In this document: piece after piece, positions 17,143 through 26,123 of the stretch
How positions within the stretch are numbered: the stretch's first letter is position 1
Layout: every line of letters begins with the position of its first letter
Assembly: GCA_017550425.1 (NCBI GenBank)
Contig: JAFZPG010000022.1
Location: 1-35,944 of the forward strand
Length of the DNA stretch: 35,944 nt
Direction: 5' to 3'
Source of the DNA: Lachnospiraceae bacterium
GTDB taxonomy: Bacteria; Bacillota; Clostridia; Lachnospirales; Lachnospiraceae
Translations under genes and position numbers: made by a program
The notes under the pieces: generated by a model
What the model saw: the letters and a program-made list of their open reading frames with translations, nothing else
Databases searched by the model: none
What the model was told of the DNA's origin: nothing

Positions 17143-17670
17143 ATGAGGATCCTGAAAGAATACGATTATAAAAACTATGATCCGAACGGGACCGTGGGGA
17201 GCCGGCCGTCGGTACGGGGGATCATTATCCGCGATGGAAAACTGGCGGTGGTCCACAGCAAAAAGTATGATTACTATTCATTTCCCGGAGGTGGGATCGA
17301 CGCGGGCGAAAGCATGGAAGAGACGTTGGTGCGTGAGATCCGTGAGGAGACCGGACTCACGGTCCTGCCGGAGTCGATCCGCGAATACGGTCTCGTGGTT
17401 CGGAAGGAAAAGGGAGCGATCGACGACCTGTTCATTCAGGAGAATTATTATTTTCTGTGCGATGTCAGCGATCAAGTGACACGGCAGGAACTGGGCGGGT
17501 ATGAGATCGAAGAAGACTACGAACTGTGTTGGATGGATCCGGATGAGATGATCCGGGCCAATGCAGAGAACGACCACGGGAAATATTCGAAGGAAGAATG
17601 GTTGAAACACCTCTTCATGAGGGATGAGATGCTCATCGGCAAATTGAAAGAAGAACATTTGATAGTTTAA
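17143..17670 (+). CDS. Nudix hydrolase
   Basis: A 175-residue Nudix enzyme that hydrolyses a nucleoside diphosphate linked to another group. The Nudix box matches the GX5EX7REUXEEXGU pattern exactly, from GGIDAGE to REIREETGL (about residues 50-73). Before it, RGIIIRDGKLAVVHS forms the usual first strands. After it, FIQENYYFLCDV and an acidic C-terminal region complete a small single-domain protein. ATG 17143 has GAGG 5 bases upstream, and an in-frame GTG at 17137 overlaps that site. The substrate is unknown. It is followed by the serine hydrolase and probably shares its transcript. Confidence 0.92.
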   Translation: MRILKEYDYKNYDPNGTVGSRPSVRGIIIRDGKLAVVHSKKYDYYSFPGGGIDAGESMEETLVREIREETGLTVLPESIREYGLVVRKEKGAIDDLFIQENYYFLCDVSDQVTRQELGGYEIEEDYELCWMDPDEMIRANAENDHGKYSKEEWLKHLFMRDEMLIGKLKEEHLIV

Positions 17671-17689
17671 AAATGTCGGAGGTATGTTT

Positions 17690-18862
17690 ATGAAAGATTT
17701 TACCAGACTGGATCATCTGCTTCGGACGTTTGTGGAGCAGGGGACGAACCCCGGCTGCGCGGTCGCGATCATGCAGGGAGACGAGATGATCTATCACGGC
17801 GAGGCAGGCTACGCGGACATTGAGTCCGGCAAAAAGGTGGATGTGCACAGTATGTTCAGCCAGGCTTCCACGACGAAACTGTTTACTTATGCCATCTTGG
17901 GCATGATCTTTGAAGAGGGCAAATTCCTGTTCAGCGATCCCTTGTATTATTATCTGCCTGAATGGAAGAATACACAGAAATATATCATGCGTCCGAACGG
18001 CGAGATCGATACGGTGCCGCTGGAGAAACCGATCACGATCCGCGATGCGGTCGCAATGATGTGCGGCCTGCCGTACTGCATGTTCCCCGCAGTGAACCCG
18101 ACGACGCCGACATTGGCCGCCATGAGCGAGCAGATGCGGGAACTTTTGAAGAAGGGACCGACCACCATCGCCGAGGAGGTTCGGGCCATGGCCAATGTAC
18201 CCGTCATGTTTGAACCGGGTTCGCACTGGCTGTACGGTTTCGGCTCCGAGATCACCGGCGTCCTGGTGGAGACCTTTGAGGGCAAACCTCTGCGTGAGGT
18301 CTTCAAAGACCGCCTGATCGAGCCGTTGGGTCTGGAGGATGCGGATACGCTGATGCGCTCTTGGAATAAAGACCGCATCGTGACGAACTATGCAAAGAAG
18401 GCGCCGGGACAGTTTGAGCGCGCGATGGATCTTGCTTCCATGGATCCGGAGAAGGTGCCCGCAGGCGCCCGCCCGAACCTGCTCATCAGTGCCCATGATT
18501 TCGCTGTTTTTATGCAGATGCTTGCAAACGGCGGAACCTATAAGGGGAAGAAGTTCTTAGGCAGCGGAACGGTGGCGATGCTGCATGAGAACCAGCTGGG
18601 TCCGGTCCAGCTGGCGGACTTTGAGAATGATTATCTGGCCGGCTATGGTTACGGCCTCGGCTTCCGTACTCTGCTCACGCAGAAGTACGGGCACAACGGA
18701 CATTTGGGCTGCTTCGGCTGGACCGGCGGCAGCGGCATCTGGGTCGAGGCGGACCCGGTCGACCATTTTGCCGTAGCCTATATGCACAACATGCGTCCGA
18801 ACGACGAACTCTATCATCACCACAGAGTCCGCGCAGTCGTAAACGGCATTATGTTGGAATAA
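17690..18862 (+). CDS. Beta-lactamase-fold serine hydrolase (class C/EstB-like)
   Basis: A 390-residue serine hydrolase of the beta-lactamase/DD-peptidase fold. The active-site SxxK is S60-T-T-K63 in SQASTTKLF. The YxN position reads YGF (HWLYGFGSE), so the usual Asn is missing. A GWTGGSG segment near residue 345 stands in for the KTG/HxG motif. No signal peptide is seen. This and the variant motifs favour an intracellular esterase over a true beta-lactamase or penicillin-binding protein. ATG 17690 is preferred to ATG 17684, because GGAGG (17678-17682) lies 7 bases from the first and only 1 from the second. It follows the Nudix gene closely. Confidence 0.86.
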   Translation: MKDFTRLDHLLRTFVEQGTNPGCAVAIMQGDEMIYHGEAGYADIESGKKVDVHSMFSQASTTKLFTYAILGMIFEEGKFLFSDPLYYYLPEWKNTQKYIMRPNGEIDTVPLEKPITIRDAVAMMCGLPYCMFPAVNPTTPTLAAMSEQMRELLKKGPTTIAEEVRAMANVPVMFEPGSHWLYGFGSEITGVLVETFEGKPLREVFKDRLIEPLGLEDADTLMRSWNKDRIVTNYAKKAPGQFERAMDLASMDPEKVPAGARPNLLISAHDFAVFMQMLANGGTYKGKKFLGSGTVAMLHENQLGPVQLADFENDYLAGYGYGLGFRTLLTQKYGHNGHLGCFGWTGGSGIWVEADPVDHFAVAYMHNMRPNDELYHHHRVRAVVNGIMLE

Positions 18863-18902
18863 ATGGTATAAATGGGTGATAGTATAAAATGGTTTCCCTG
18901 TG

Positions 18903-18908
18903 TATAAT
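18903..18908 (+). promoter_or_regulatory. Possible -10 element of the first Ig-repeat gene
   Basis: A consensus TATAAT preceded by TG, 31 bases before the start codon. Two further TATAAA boxes (18867 and 18883) lie in the same 77-base gap. No convincing -35 is visible, and no terminator separates it from the hydrolase gene. Confidence 0.35.
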
Positions 18909-18939
18909 GATTACAAAAACAAAAGAAAAGAGGGTGTGT

Positions 18940-21369
18940 ATGGAAACGAAAACCATTTCGAGAAAAAAACTGATCGGTATTCTTTTGGCATTTGTTTTGA
19001 CTGCGGGAACGATCCTTGCGACTGCCGTGATCGTTAGCGCGGTGGGACTGGACGTGATCGACGAAGTCGCTGTCGCGCTTCATTATCCGGAGTTGGGCGC
19101 TTCACACTGCGGTACGGACGGAGTTTCGGCTATGGTGGTCCCGTTAGATCAGGGGCATTATACGATTAAGAGAGCGTACTGGTACAACGGCGGGACCATG
19201 GACACCAACGAAGGTTGTGGTCTGGCCCCCGGCTCGTTTGTTGCCGGAAAGCCTTATTTTGCTGAGTTTGACCTGGTGCCTGAGAATGGATATACTTTTT
19301 CCGATGATACGAAGGTTACGATCAATGGTGCAGCCATCAGGATGATCGCGGTACGAAACGGCGGAGCGACCATCCATGTTGCGACAAAGGATATCACGGC
19401 CACGCAAGACTTCGAGACGAAGGGCTCTGATACGTTCCCTGTTCGGGTCGTAATTTCCACCTTTGATAAAGAGGGACATGGTGGGGCCGAACGCGGCGGT
19501 ACGGCAGTTGCGGATAAAACGGTCGTAAAATTCGGTGATACGATCAACGTTGATGTATCTCCATACTATGGCTATGGTATCTTGAATATCGATTTCGGCA
19601 GCGGTGCTACCGGAGGCTACAAGCAGGGAGTAGAGAGATCCGCTATGGTCACTTCGGAATTCGACCGGGGAAATGCCGGAGGATACTTCCAGATCGATGT
19701 GACGTTCAAAGAGACCGAAACAGAGAATCTGACACTAATTAGAAAATCCTTTGATTGGACCACAAAGAAATGGATCCTCGAATGGAACGCGATAACAGGC
19801 GCTGACCATTATGAGGTCCGGATCCGAAAGATGGCAGAGAACGAGTTCAAAACCGTCGCTACCATAGATTGGAATGGCACGATGGAGTACTGCTTATGGT
19901 ATGCAAACTCATACCTGACTTCTCTGGATGAGTATGAAGTTCGTGTGGTTGCCATTCAGGATAAGGCCTTCGGTCAGGTGGACGAACTGGCTGTTTCGAA
20001 CTCTGTATTTATTTATCAAATGGGTCGTATCAGATTTGATCTGAACGGCGGCGATTCGGGAAAACCGCAGGATATTACCGGTAAGGTGGGCAATATCGTC
20101 ATGGTACCTTCGACGATCCCGGTACGAGTAGGTTATAATTTTATGGGTTGGGGAACGAAGGCGACCACGGCTACGACGACCAGACTCTATCATTCAGGTG
20201 ATGGTGTGACGCTCTCCGGAGATACTGTATTGTACGCGATTTGGGAAGATGCAGGTGTCGGCCCCAAGATCGTAAAGCAGCCTTCAGACGCGACGGCAGA
20301 GGTCGGTTCCACGGCAAAATTCGTTGTGGTTGCGACCGGTACGGCCCCGCTTTCCTATCAGTGGCAGTCTCGTAAGGATTCCTCGGGCACGTGGGCGAAT
20401 TCCAGCCAGCCGGGCGCGAAGACGGCGACACTTAACGTAACGACGACGCCGGGTCTGCATGGTTGGCAGTTCCGTTGCGTAGTGACCGATGGTAACGGTA
20501 AGCCGAAGGCTTCCGATTACGCAACATTGACCGTGAAACCGGCATTCACGAAGCAGCCGGCAAACACGACGGTAACGGTCGGATCCACGGCGAAATTCAC
20601 GGTAACTGTGTCCGGAAAAGGCCCCATGAAATATCAGTGGCAGTCTCGTAAGGACTCTTCGAGCACGTGGGCGAATTCCAGCCAGCCGGGCGCGAAGACG
20701 GCGACACTGAATGTAACGACGACGCCGGGGCTGCACGGATGGCAGTTCCGCTGCGTGGTAACAGACGGCAACGGAATTCCAAACACTTCGAATCCCGCAA
20801 CATTGACCGTAAAACCGAAGATCACGACCCAGCCGAAGAATACGACGGTGACTGTCGGATCTACGGCAAAATTCACGTTAGTGGCGACCGGTAAGGCTAC
20901 CTTAAAATACCAGTGGCAGTCTCGTAAAGATTCCTCGAGCACCTGGACCAATTCCAGCCAGCCGGGCGCGAAGACGGCGACACTTAACGTAACGACGACG
21001 GCAGGCCTGCATGGATGGCAGTTCCGCTGTATCGTAACGGACGGAAATGGACAGCCGACGGAGTCAAATCCTGCGACACTTACGGTGAAACCGGCCATCA
21101 CAAAGCAGCCGGCGAATACGAGTGTGACTGCAGGTTCTACGGCGAAATTCACCGTGACGGCGACCGGTAAGGCACCGTTGAAATATCAGTGGCAGTCGCG
21201 TAAAGATTCTTCGAGCACATGGGCGAACTCCAGCCAGCCGGGCGCGAAGACGGCGACTCTGAACGTATCGGCGACGAAGGGCTTGAACGGATGGCAGTTC
21301 CGTTGTATCGTGACGGATGCCAACGGACAGCCGACGGAGTCGAACCCCGCAACATTGACCGTAAAGTAA
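18940..21369 (+). CDS. Ig-repeat secreted protein A (FN3/InlB-like head, four Ig repeats)
   Basis: An 809-residue secreted protein. The N-terminal signal sequence is KKLIGILLAFVLTAGTILA. Residues 40-260 are a beta-rich region of unknown family. Residues 264-360 look like fibronectin type III (KKWILEWNAITGADHYEVRI). Residues 360-438 look like an InlB B-repeat (IRFDLNGG ... YNFMGWG ... LYAIWE). Residues 441-809 are four Ig-like repeats of 92 residues, each with YQWQSRKDS, NSSQPGAKTATLNV and GWQFRCxVTD. The protein ends flush with the last repeat and has no LPxTG anchor or C-terminal helix. AGAGGG 5 bases upstream fixes ATG 18940. It is the first of five related genes. Confidence 0.85.
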   Translation: METKTISRKKLIGILLAFVLTAGTILATAVIVSAVGLDVIDEVAVALHYPELGASHCGTDGVSAMVVPLDQGHYTIKRAYWYNGGTMDTNEGCGLAPGSFVAGKPYFAEFDLVPENGYTFSDDTKVTINGAAIRMIAVRNGGATIHVATKDITATQDFETKGSDTFPVRVVISTFDKEGHGGAERGGTAVADKTVVKFGDTINVDVSPYYGYGILNIDFGSGATGGYKQGVERSAMVTSEFDRGNAGGYFQIDVTFKETETENLTLIRKSFDWTTKKWILEWNAITGADHYEVRIRKMAENEFKTVATIDWNGTMEYCLWYANSYLTSLDEYEVRVVAIQDKAFGQVDELAVSNSVFIYQMGRIRFDLNGGDSGKPQDITGKVGNIVMVPSTIPVRVGYNFMGWGTKATTATTTRLYHSGDGVTLSGDTVLYAIWEDAGVGPKIVKQPSDATAEVGSTAKFVVVATGTAPLSYQWQSRKDSSGTWANSSQPGAKTATLNVTTTPGLHGWQFRCVVTDGNGKPKASDYATLTVKPAFTKQPANTTVTVGSTAKFTVTVSGKGPMKYQWQSRKDSSSTWANSSQPGAKTATLNVTTTPGLHGWQFRCVVTDGNGIPNTSNPATLTVKPKITTQPKNTTVTVGSTAKFTLVATGKATLKYQWQSRKDSSSTWTNSSQPGAKTATLNVTTTAGLHGWQFRCIVTDGNGQPTESNPATLTVKPAITKQPANTSVTAGSTAKFTVTATGKAPLKYQWQSRKDSSSTWANSSQPGAKTATLNVSATKGLNGWQFRCIVTDANGQPTESNPATLTVK
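20263..21366 (+). repeat. Ig-like repeat array, gene A (4 copies)
   Basis: The YQWQ codons start at 20356, 20632, 20908 and 21184, exactly 276 bases apart. The segment coding NSSQPGAKTA is identical or nearly so in all four copies, which suggests recent homogenisation. Confidence 0.9.
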
Positions 21370-21385
21370 AAGAAGAACAGAGATA

Positions 21386-21430
21386 AATCAAGGACCGCGT
21401 CGGGCAGGCAGCCCGGCGCGGTCTTTGATT
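21386..21430 (+). terminator. Long hairpin terminator after gene A
   Basis: A 20-base stem with a few mismatches (21386-21405 with 21411-21430) and an AGGCA loop. The right arm ends TCTTTGATT. There is no long U-run. Confidence 0.7.
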
Positions 21431-21453
21431 CCCTGCGCTTGTGTATTCGTCAG

Positions 21454-21482
21454 TGGACTTTTCTTTTGTATCATGTTACAAT
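21454..21482 (+). promoter_or_regulatory. Promoter of genes B and C
   Basis: TGGACT (21454-21459), a 17-base spacer and TACAAT (21477-21482) with TGT before it. Transcription from about 21489 supports the start at 21540 rather than the upstream in-frame ATG at 21441. Confidence 0.6.
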
Positions 21483-21539
21483 GGACTTGTTGTTTTGGTG
21501 TCGAGTCAACTATGCGATTACGCAGAAAGCGAGAAAAAC

Positions 21540-23318
21540 ATGAAGAAGGGAAGAAACTATAACCGATCGCTGATGGCGATCCTGACGGCATTTGTCCTGG
21601 TATCCCGGATCCTTATGGGTGGATCCATGGTTAGAGCAGAGGCGGAAACAGTCGATGCGCCCGTGATCACTACACAGCCGAAGGACGCGAGCGTTACGGT
21701 AGGCGAAACAGCAAAGTTTACTATAGCTGCGAGCGGCCGGACTCCTCTGACATATCAGTGGCAGTCCCGTAAAGACGCTTCGGGCTCATGGGCGAATTCC
21801 GGTAAGAGCGGAGCCAAAACGGCGACACTGTCCGTGGGGACCACATTGGGACTTCACGGCTGGCAGTTCCGTTGTATCGTAACGGGAGCGGATGGAAAGT
21901 CGACGGTGTCGGATACCGTTTCGGTGAAGGTTGCTCCGAAGATCACGAAGCAGCCGCAGGATACGAATGTGGAATACAATCATATGGTGCATTTTTCAGT
22001 CGAGGTTTATGGAAAGGAACCGCTGTATTACGGTTGGCAATATTGGGATCCCTCGAGCGCCGATTGGAAGAATACGGGCATTTACGGTGTCGGAATGTCA
22101 GAGTATGAGTATTATGCGAATGCAGACTGGCATGGTCGCAGATTTCGCTGTGTCGTAACCGATGGCAACGGGCAGAAAGCATATTCTGAGGAAGCGGTCA
22201 TGCAGTTGATCCCGACGATTTGGGATCAATCCATGGGATCATATTCTACCGTCGGAACGACGAAAGAACTCAAGGTATCTGCGAAGGGATTCGGAACCCT
22301 GAAGTATCAGTGGCAGTCCCGTAAGGATGCCGGAAGTACATGGTCGAATTCGGGACTGACCGGAGCGAAAACACAGACGCTGTCTGTCCCGATCACGCCG
22401 GGCTTGGATGGATGGCAGTTCCGTTGCATCGTGACGGATGCCAACGAAATGAAAAATTATTCAAACACTTACGATATTGACATAATAAACTCCATGAGTC
22501 CACCTAATGATACCTATGCCGAGGTCGGGAGCACGGTTCAGTTAAAGGTATCGATGAGCGGAAAAAGTCCGTTTACTTATCAATGGCAGTCCCGCAAGGA
22601 TCCTTCCGCGCAGTGGAAGAATTCCGGAATGCAGGGGGCGAAAACGAATACATTGACCATTCCGATGACCGCCGGACTTCATGGCTGGCAGTTCCGGGTC
22701 ATCGTCACGGATCGGAAGGGCGGGGTCATGATCTCTGCCCCGGCTACCCTGGTAACACATTTAGCACTTACTGAGCCGGTAATGGACAGATACTCGCCGT
22801 TAGGTTGGGAAACTTTGTTTTTCGCCTGCGCGGAAGGAAAAGGAAAATTGACGTATCAGTGGCAGTCGCGTAAGGATGATAAATCGGCCTGGTCGAATTC
22901 CGCTCAGGAAGGCTCAAACACATATGTTCTTCAAGTGCCGACGACGAAGGGACTGAACGGTTGGCAGTTCCGCTGTATCATAACCGATGAGAGCGGAGCG
23001 AGCATTACTTCGAATGTAGCGAGACTTCTGGTCGTCGCTGATATTTACGAGGATCCTCTGGATATAACTGTGAATGCCGGTTCCGTGGCGGAGTTCTCCG
23101 TCGAAGCAGAGGGGACCGGGCAGCTGAAGTACCAGTGGCAGTCGCGTAAAGATCATAATTCAGTCTGGTCAAATTCCGCTCAGGAAGGCGCGAAGACGCC
23201 GACACTTTCGGTGAAGGCGACAGCCGGACTGAATGGGTGGCAGTTCCGATGCCTCGTAACGGACGCATTTGGGAATCAGGCGGAGTCGGACTACGCGACA
23301 TTGACCGTAACAAAATAA
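21540..23318 (+). CDS. Ig-repeat secreted protein B (six Ig-like repeats)
   Basis: A 592-residue secreted protein, almost wholly Ig-like. The signal peptide covers about residues 1-37 (SLMAILTAFVLVSRIL ... VRAEAE). Six Ig-like domains follow to the C-terminus. Domains 1 and 3-6 carry the YQWQSRKD ... GWQFR signature. Domain 2 has diverged to YGWQYWD and GRRFRC but keeps the spacing. Domain 4 has GWQFRVIV, so its Cys is replaced by Val. No anchor motif is seen. The ribosome site is weak (GCGAGAAAA). Gene C starts 14 bases after the stop, so B and C form an operon. Likely a structural stalk or adhesin. Function unknown. Confidence 0.84.
   Translation: MKKGRNYNRSLMAILTAFVLVSRILMGGSMVRAEAETVDAPVITTQPKDASVTVGETAKFTIAASGRTPLTYQWQSRKDASGSWANSGKSGAKTATLSVGTTLGLHGWQFRCIVTGADGKSTVSDTVSVKVAPKITKQPQDTNVEYNHMVHFSVEVYGKEPLYYGWQYWDPSSADWKNTGIYGVGMSEYEYYANADWHGRRFRCVVTDGNGQKAYSEEAVMQLIPTIWDQSMGSYSTVGTTKELKVSAKGFGTLKYQWQSRKDAGSTWSNSGLTGAKTQTLSVPITPGLDGWQFRCIVTDANEMKNYSNTYDIDIINSMSPPNDTYAEVGSTVQLKVSMSGKSPFTYQWQSRKDPSAQWKNSGMQGAKTNTLTIPMTAGLHGWQFRVIVTDRKGGVMISAPATLVTHLALTEPVMDRYSPLGWETLFFACAEGKGKLTYQWQSRKDDKSAWSNSAQEGSNTYVLQVPTTKGLNGWQFRCIITDESGASITSNVARLLVVADIYEDPLDITVNAGSVAEFSVEAEGTGQLKYQWQSRKDHNSVWSNSAQEGAKTPTLSVKATAGLNGWQFRCLVTDAFGNQAESDYATLTVTK
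21660..23315 (+). repeat. Ig-like repeat array, gene B (6 copies)
   Basis: The aligned Tyr codons start at 21753, 22029, 22305, 22578, 22854 and 23130. Four of the five intervals are 276 bases and one is 273. Confidence 0.88.
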
Positions 23319-23332
23319 ATGGAGGAAACAGG

Positions 23333-26005
23333 ATGAAAAAGTGTGCAGTTAACCGCGTGCTCTCGGTATTTTTATCCGTGATCATGCTTGTAGCAATGTT
23401 GCCTCTTGCCGGAAACGGGATATCCGCAGAGGCTGCAGCAGCGGCAGAGAAGCAGGTCGTGTGCCTGGGTACGACGTCGATCAAAGCCCCTGTATCGGGA
23501 AACACTGAAAGCGCATGGACGGGAAGCTATGTCTGGTTCGGAAAATACGACGCAACACCGGTGAGATATCGTGTGCTGGCGCCGAAGACCACGGCGTACG
23601 GAAAGACGACGATGTTGCTCGATTGTGATCGTATCCTGTATACAGCGAAATATGATCAGGATAAGGTCGCAAATTCCGGTGCGACGGCTCCGAATGAATG
23701 GAAGTACAGCGATATCAGGACCGGCTTAAACGGGAGTTCGTTCCTGAATAAAGATCATGGTTTCACCCGTACCGAACGAAATGCTATAGCGACGAGCAAG
23801 ATCGGCTCGCATGCATTGACCGTGGGAACGGCTGCGGGCAATGTAAGCACCTGGTCGAAATCGGTATTCGGTAGCACGGTGGCTCTTACCGGCGAGAAGA
23901 TCTTTCTTTTGGATGCGGAAGAAGTGTCCAATATCAACTATGGTTACCCTGTATCCGATGGCCACACACAGAGAAGAATCAAGTATACGGTCGGAGGACA
24001 GAAAGCCGATTGGTGGCTTCGTTCGGCCGAAAATAATGACAAAGAGAGAGCAGGTTACGTATGTGACAACGGTTCGCTTGATCCGTACGACGTGAATGTC
24101 GGTTACGGCGTGAGCCCTGCGTTGAATGTGGATCTGTCTTCGGTCATCTTCTCCTCCCTGGTGTCAGGAAAGGTAGGAGCGGACAATGCCGAATATAAAC
24201 TGACCCTGAAGGACACCGCCATGAATGTGGCGATCACTTCCGGCAAGACGATGACTCTGTCCCAAACGAAGGTGACGATCCCGTACACCATCACCGGTGA
24301 TGACGCATCAAAGGCAACGCAGGTATCCGTGCTGATCCTCGATAAGGAATATAAGGCTGCGAACAGCAACGGAGCCAAGATCCTTATGTACAAAAAACTG
24401 GCGGTATCCGGCAGCTTTTCCGCTACGGGTGCCGGAACGTTCACGCTTCCCTATGACGCGGGTGGCTGGGGCTCAGATTACTATGTATATCTTTTGGCAG
24501 AAGATGTGAACACAGAATGTGAGTCTGACTACGCAAGTGCCCCCTTAAAACTCGCGCAGCCCACAGGTGTAAAACCTTACGTTTTTGATCAGCCGATGAA
24601 TATGAGTGAAGTACCCGGCGAGACTGTAACATTCACAGTGCAGGCCTTCGGCGCGGGAACACTCAGTTATCAGTGGCAGTCGCGAAAGGATTCTTCGAGT
24701 GCCTGGACGAATTCCGGACAGAGCGGAGCTAAGACGAGGGCACTTACGGTGTCTGTGACACCGGGCTTAAACGGTTGGCAGTTTCGTTGCGTCGTTAAGA
24801 ATGCGAACGGACAGACCGCATCAAACCCGGCGACGCTTTCGGTCGTTCCGAAGTTCCATCAGCAACCCTATGATGAATATAGCAGCGAATATGATGGGAC
24901 GTACTTCTGTGTTGTAGCGAGTGGTAAGGCGCCGCTTACGTTTCAGTGGCAATCCCGCAAAAACAGTTCGTCTGCCTGGAAGAATGTATCAAACGCAAGT
25001 GCAGGAGAGGTCTCAGGAGCGTATTATACTTACTATAATAACGGGTATACTACCGGGTATAAGTCCGAATACAGTTTTCAGAGCACATCCGAGCTGAATG
25101 GTTACCAGTTCCGATGTGTCGTGACGGACGGAAACGGTAATAAAGCCTATTCCAAAACCGCGTTATTCGTGTCTCAGCTTACGATCACGAGCCAACCGAA
25201 AAATGTGAGTGTTGAGACCGGAACGACGGCAGAGTTTTCCGTTGACGTTCTGGGAAATGCTTACACATACCAATGGCAGTCCCGAAAGGATTCGTCGAGT
25301 CCATGGGCGTCTTCTGCACAGAAAGGCGCAAAAACAAACCGACTGGAAGTTAGTACGACACCGGGCCTGAACGGTTGGCAGTTCCGTTGTGTTGTGACAC
25401 AGTCGAAAAAGGAGCAGGTGATCTCGGATACCGTGACGTTGAAAGTGCTTCCCAAGATCACATCGAAACCGAGTAATACAGCGGTCACCCTCGGAGATAC
25501 CGCGACATTTTCCGTGAGTGTGACCGGAAAGGAACCTCTGAAATATGTATGGCAGTCCCGCAAAAACGCTTCTGCTACCTGGGCTAACTCCGCGCAGAAG
25601 GGCGCCAAAACGGCAACTCTTTCGGTGGCGACCACGCAGGGCCTGCATGGCTGGCAGTTCCGTTGCGCCGTGACCGATGCTTACGGACAAACGCTTTATA
25701 CCGATCCGGTCACCCTTTCGATTCTTCCGAAGATCACAAAACAGCCGGAAGATATGGTCGTAAAAGATAGTACCACCGTGATGTTTTCTACGGAAGCGAT
25801 CGGAAAAGGCCCGCTTACCTATTCTTTGGAAAGAAGAGAAAGCTATGGATGGAAAACATATATAACCTCTACGCCGAATGATCCAAGTCATGTAGATATA
25901 GGAAAGTTTGTAACCGCCCTGGATGAGGGTTATTATCGCGTTACCGTGACAGACGCAAACGGACAGACGGCGATATCGAAGGCGTTTTATCTGGAAGTCG
26001 AATGA
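23333..26005 (+). CDS. Ig-repeat secreted protein C (DUF6273-like head, five Ig-like repeats)
   Basis: An 890-residue secreted protein. The signal peptide covers about residues 1-36 (RVLSVFLSVIMLVAMLPLAG). Residues 45-272 resemble DUF6273: VWFGKYDATPVRYRVL, then ADWWLRSAE and YGVSPALNVDLS, the family's closing pattern. Residues 280-410 are a beta-rich linker domain of unknown family. Five Ig-like domains follow from about 412. Domain 2 carries a Tyr/Ser-rich insertion of about 17 residues, and domain 5 has lost WQSRK (YSLERRESYG) and the Cys. GGAGG sits 7 bases before the ATG. Expressed with gene B. DUF6273 modules are frequent in secreted Lachnospiraceae proteins, but their role is not established. 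Confidence 0.83.
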   Translation: MKKCAVNRVLSVFLSVIMLVAMLPLAGNGISAEAAAAAEKQVVCLGTTSIKAPVSGNTESAWTGSYVWFGKYDATPVRYRVLAPKTTAYGKTTMLLDCDRILYTAKYDQDKVANSGATAPNEWKYSDIRTGLNGSSFLNKDHGFTRTERNAIATSKIGSHALTVGTAAGNVSTWSKSVFGSTVALTGEKIFLLDAEEVSNINYGYPVSDGHTQRRIKYTVGGQKADWWLRSAENNDKERAGYVCDNGSLDPYDVNVGYGVSPALNVDLSSVIFSSLVSGKVGADNAEYKLTLKDTAMNVAITSGKTMTLSQTKVTIPYTITGDDASKATQVSVLILDKEYKAANSNGAKILMYKKLAVSGSFSATGAGTFTLPYDAGGWGSDYYVYLLAEDVNTECESDYASAPLKLAQPTGVKPYVFDQPMNMSEVPGETVTFTVQAFGAGTLSYQWQSRKDSSSAWTNSGQSGAKTRALTVSVTPGLNGWQFRCVVKNANGQTASNPATLSVVPKFHQQPYDEYSSEYDGTYFCVVASGKAPLTFQWQSRKNSSSAWKNVSNASAGEVSGAYYTYYNNGYTTGYKSEYSFQSTSELNGYQFRCVVTDGNGNKAYSKTALFVSQLTITSQPKNVSVETGTTAEFSVDVLGNAYTYQWQSRKDSSSPWASSAQKGAKTNRLEVSTTPGLNGWQFRCVVTQSKKEQVISDTVTLKVLPKITSKPSNTAVTLGDTATFSVSVTGKEPLKYVWQSRKNASATWANSAQKGAKTATLSVATTQGLHGWQFRCAVTDAYGQTLYTDPVTLSILPKITKQPEDMVVKDSTTVMFSTEAIGKGPLTYSLERRESYGWKTYITSTPNDPSHVDIGKFVTALDEGYYRVTVTDANGQTAISKAFYLEVE
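24571..26002 (+). repeat. Ig-like repeat array, gene C (5 copies, two divergent)
   Basis: Equivalent codons start at 24668, 24941, 25268, 25544 and 25820. The intervals are 273, 327 (insertion), 276 and 276 bases. Confidence 0.85.
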
Positions 26006-26039
26006 TATGCTCCTTTATATGGTTTATCGGCTCTGCCTA

Positions 26040-26068
26040 TAGAAATTGGGACAGTCATATGATATAAT
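26040..26068 (+). promoter_or_regulatory. Promoter of gene D
   Basis: TAGAAA (26040-26045), a 17-base spacer and TATAAT (26063-26068) with TGA before it. It lies in the 118-base gap after gene C, and no clear terminator is seen there. Confidence 0.6.
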
Positions 26069-26123
26069 ATATTTCAGGCCTGTTAAGGTTAGTGCGAAAA
26101 TGTTGAAACTCACGGAGGGAAAA

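Noticed and set aside
17690-18862. Serine hydrolase as an antibiotic-resistance beta-lactamase
   Set aside because: No signal peptide is present, and the YxN and KTG-type motifs deviate. An esterase-like role is more likely.
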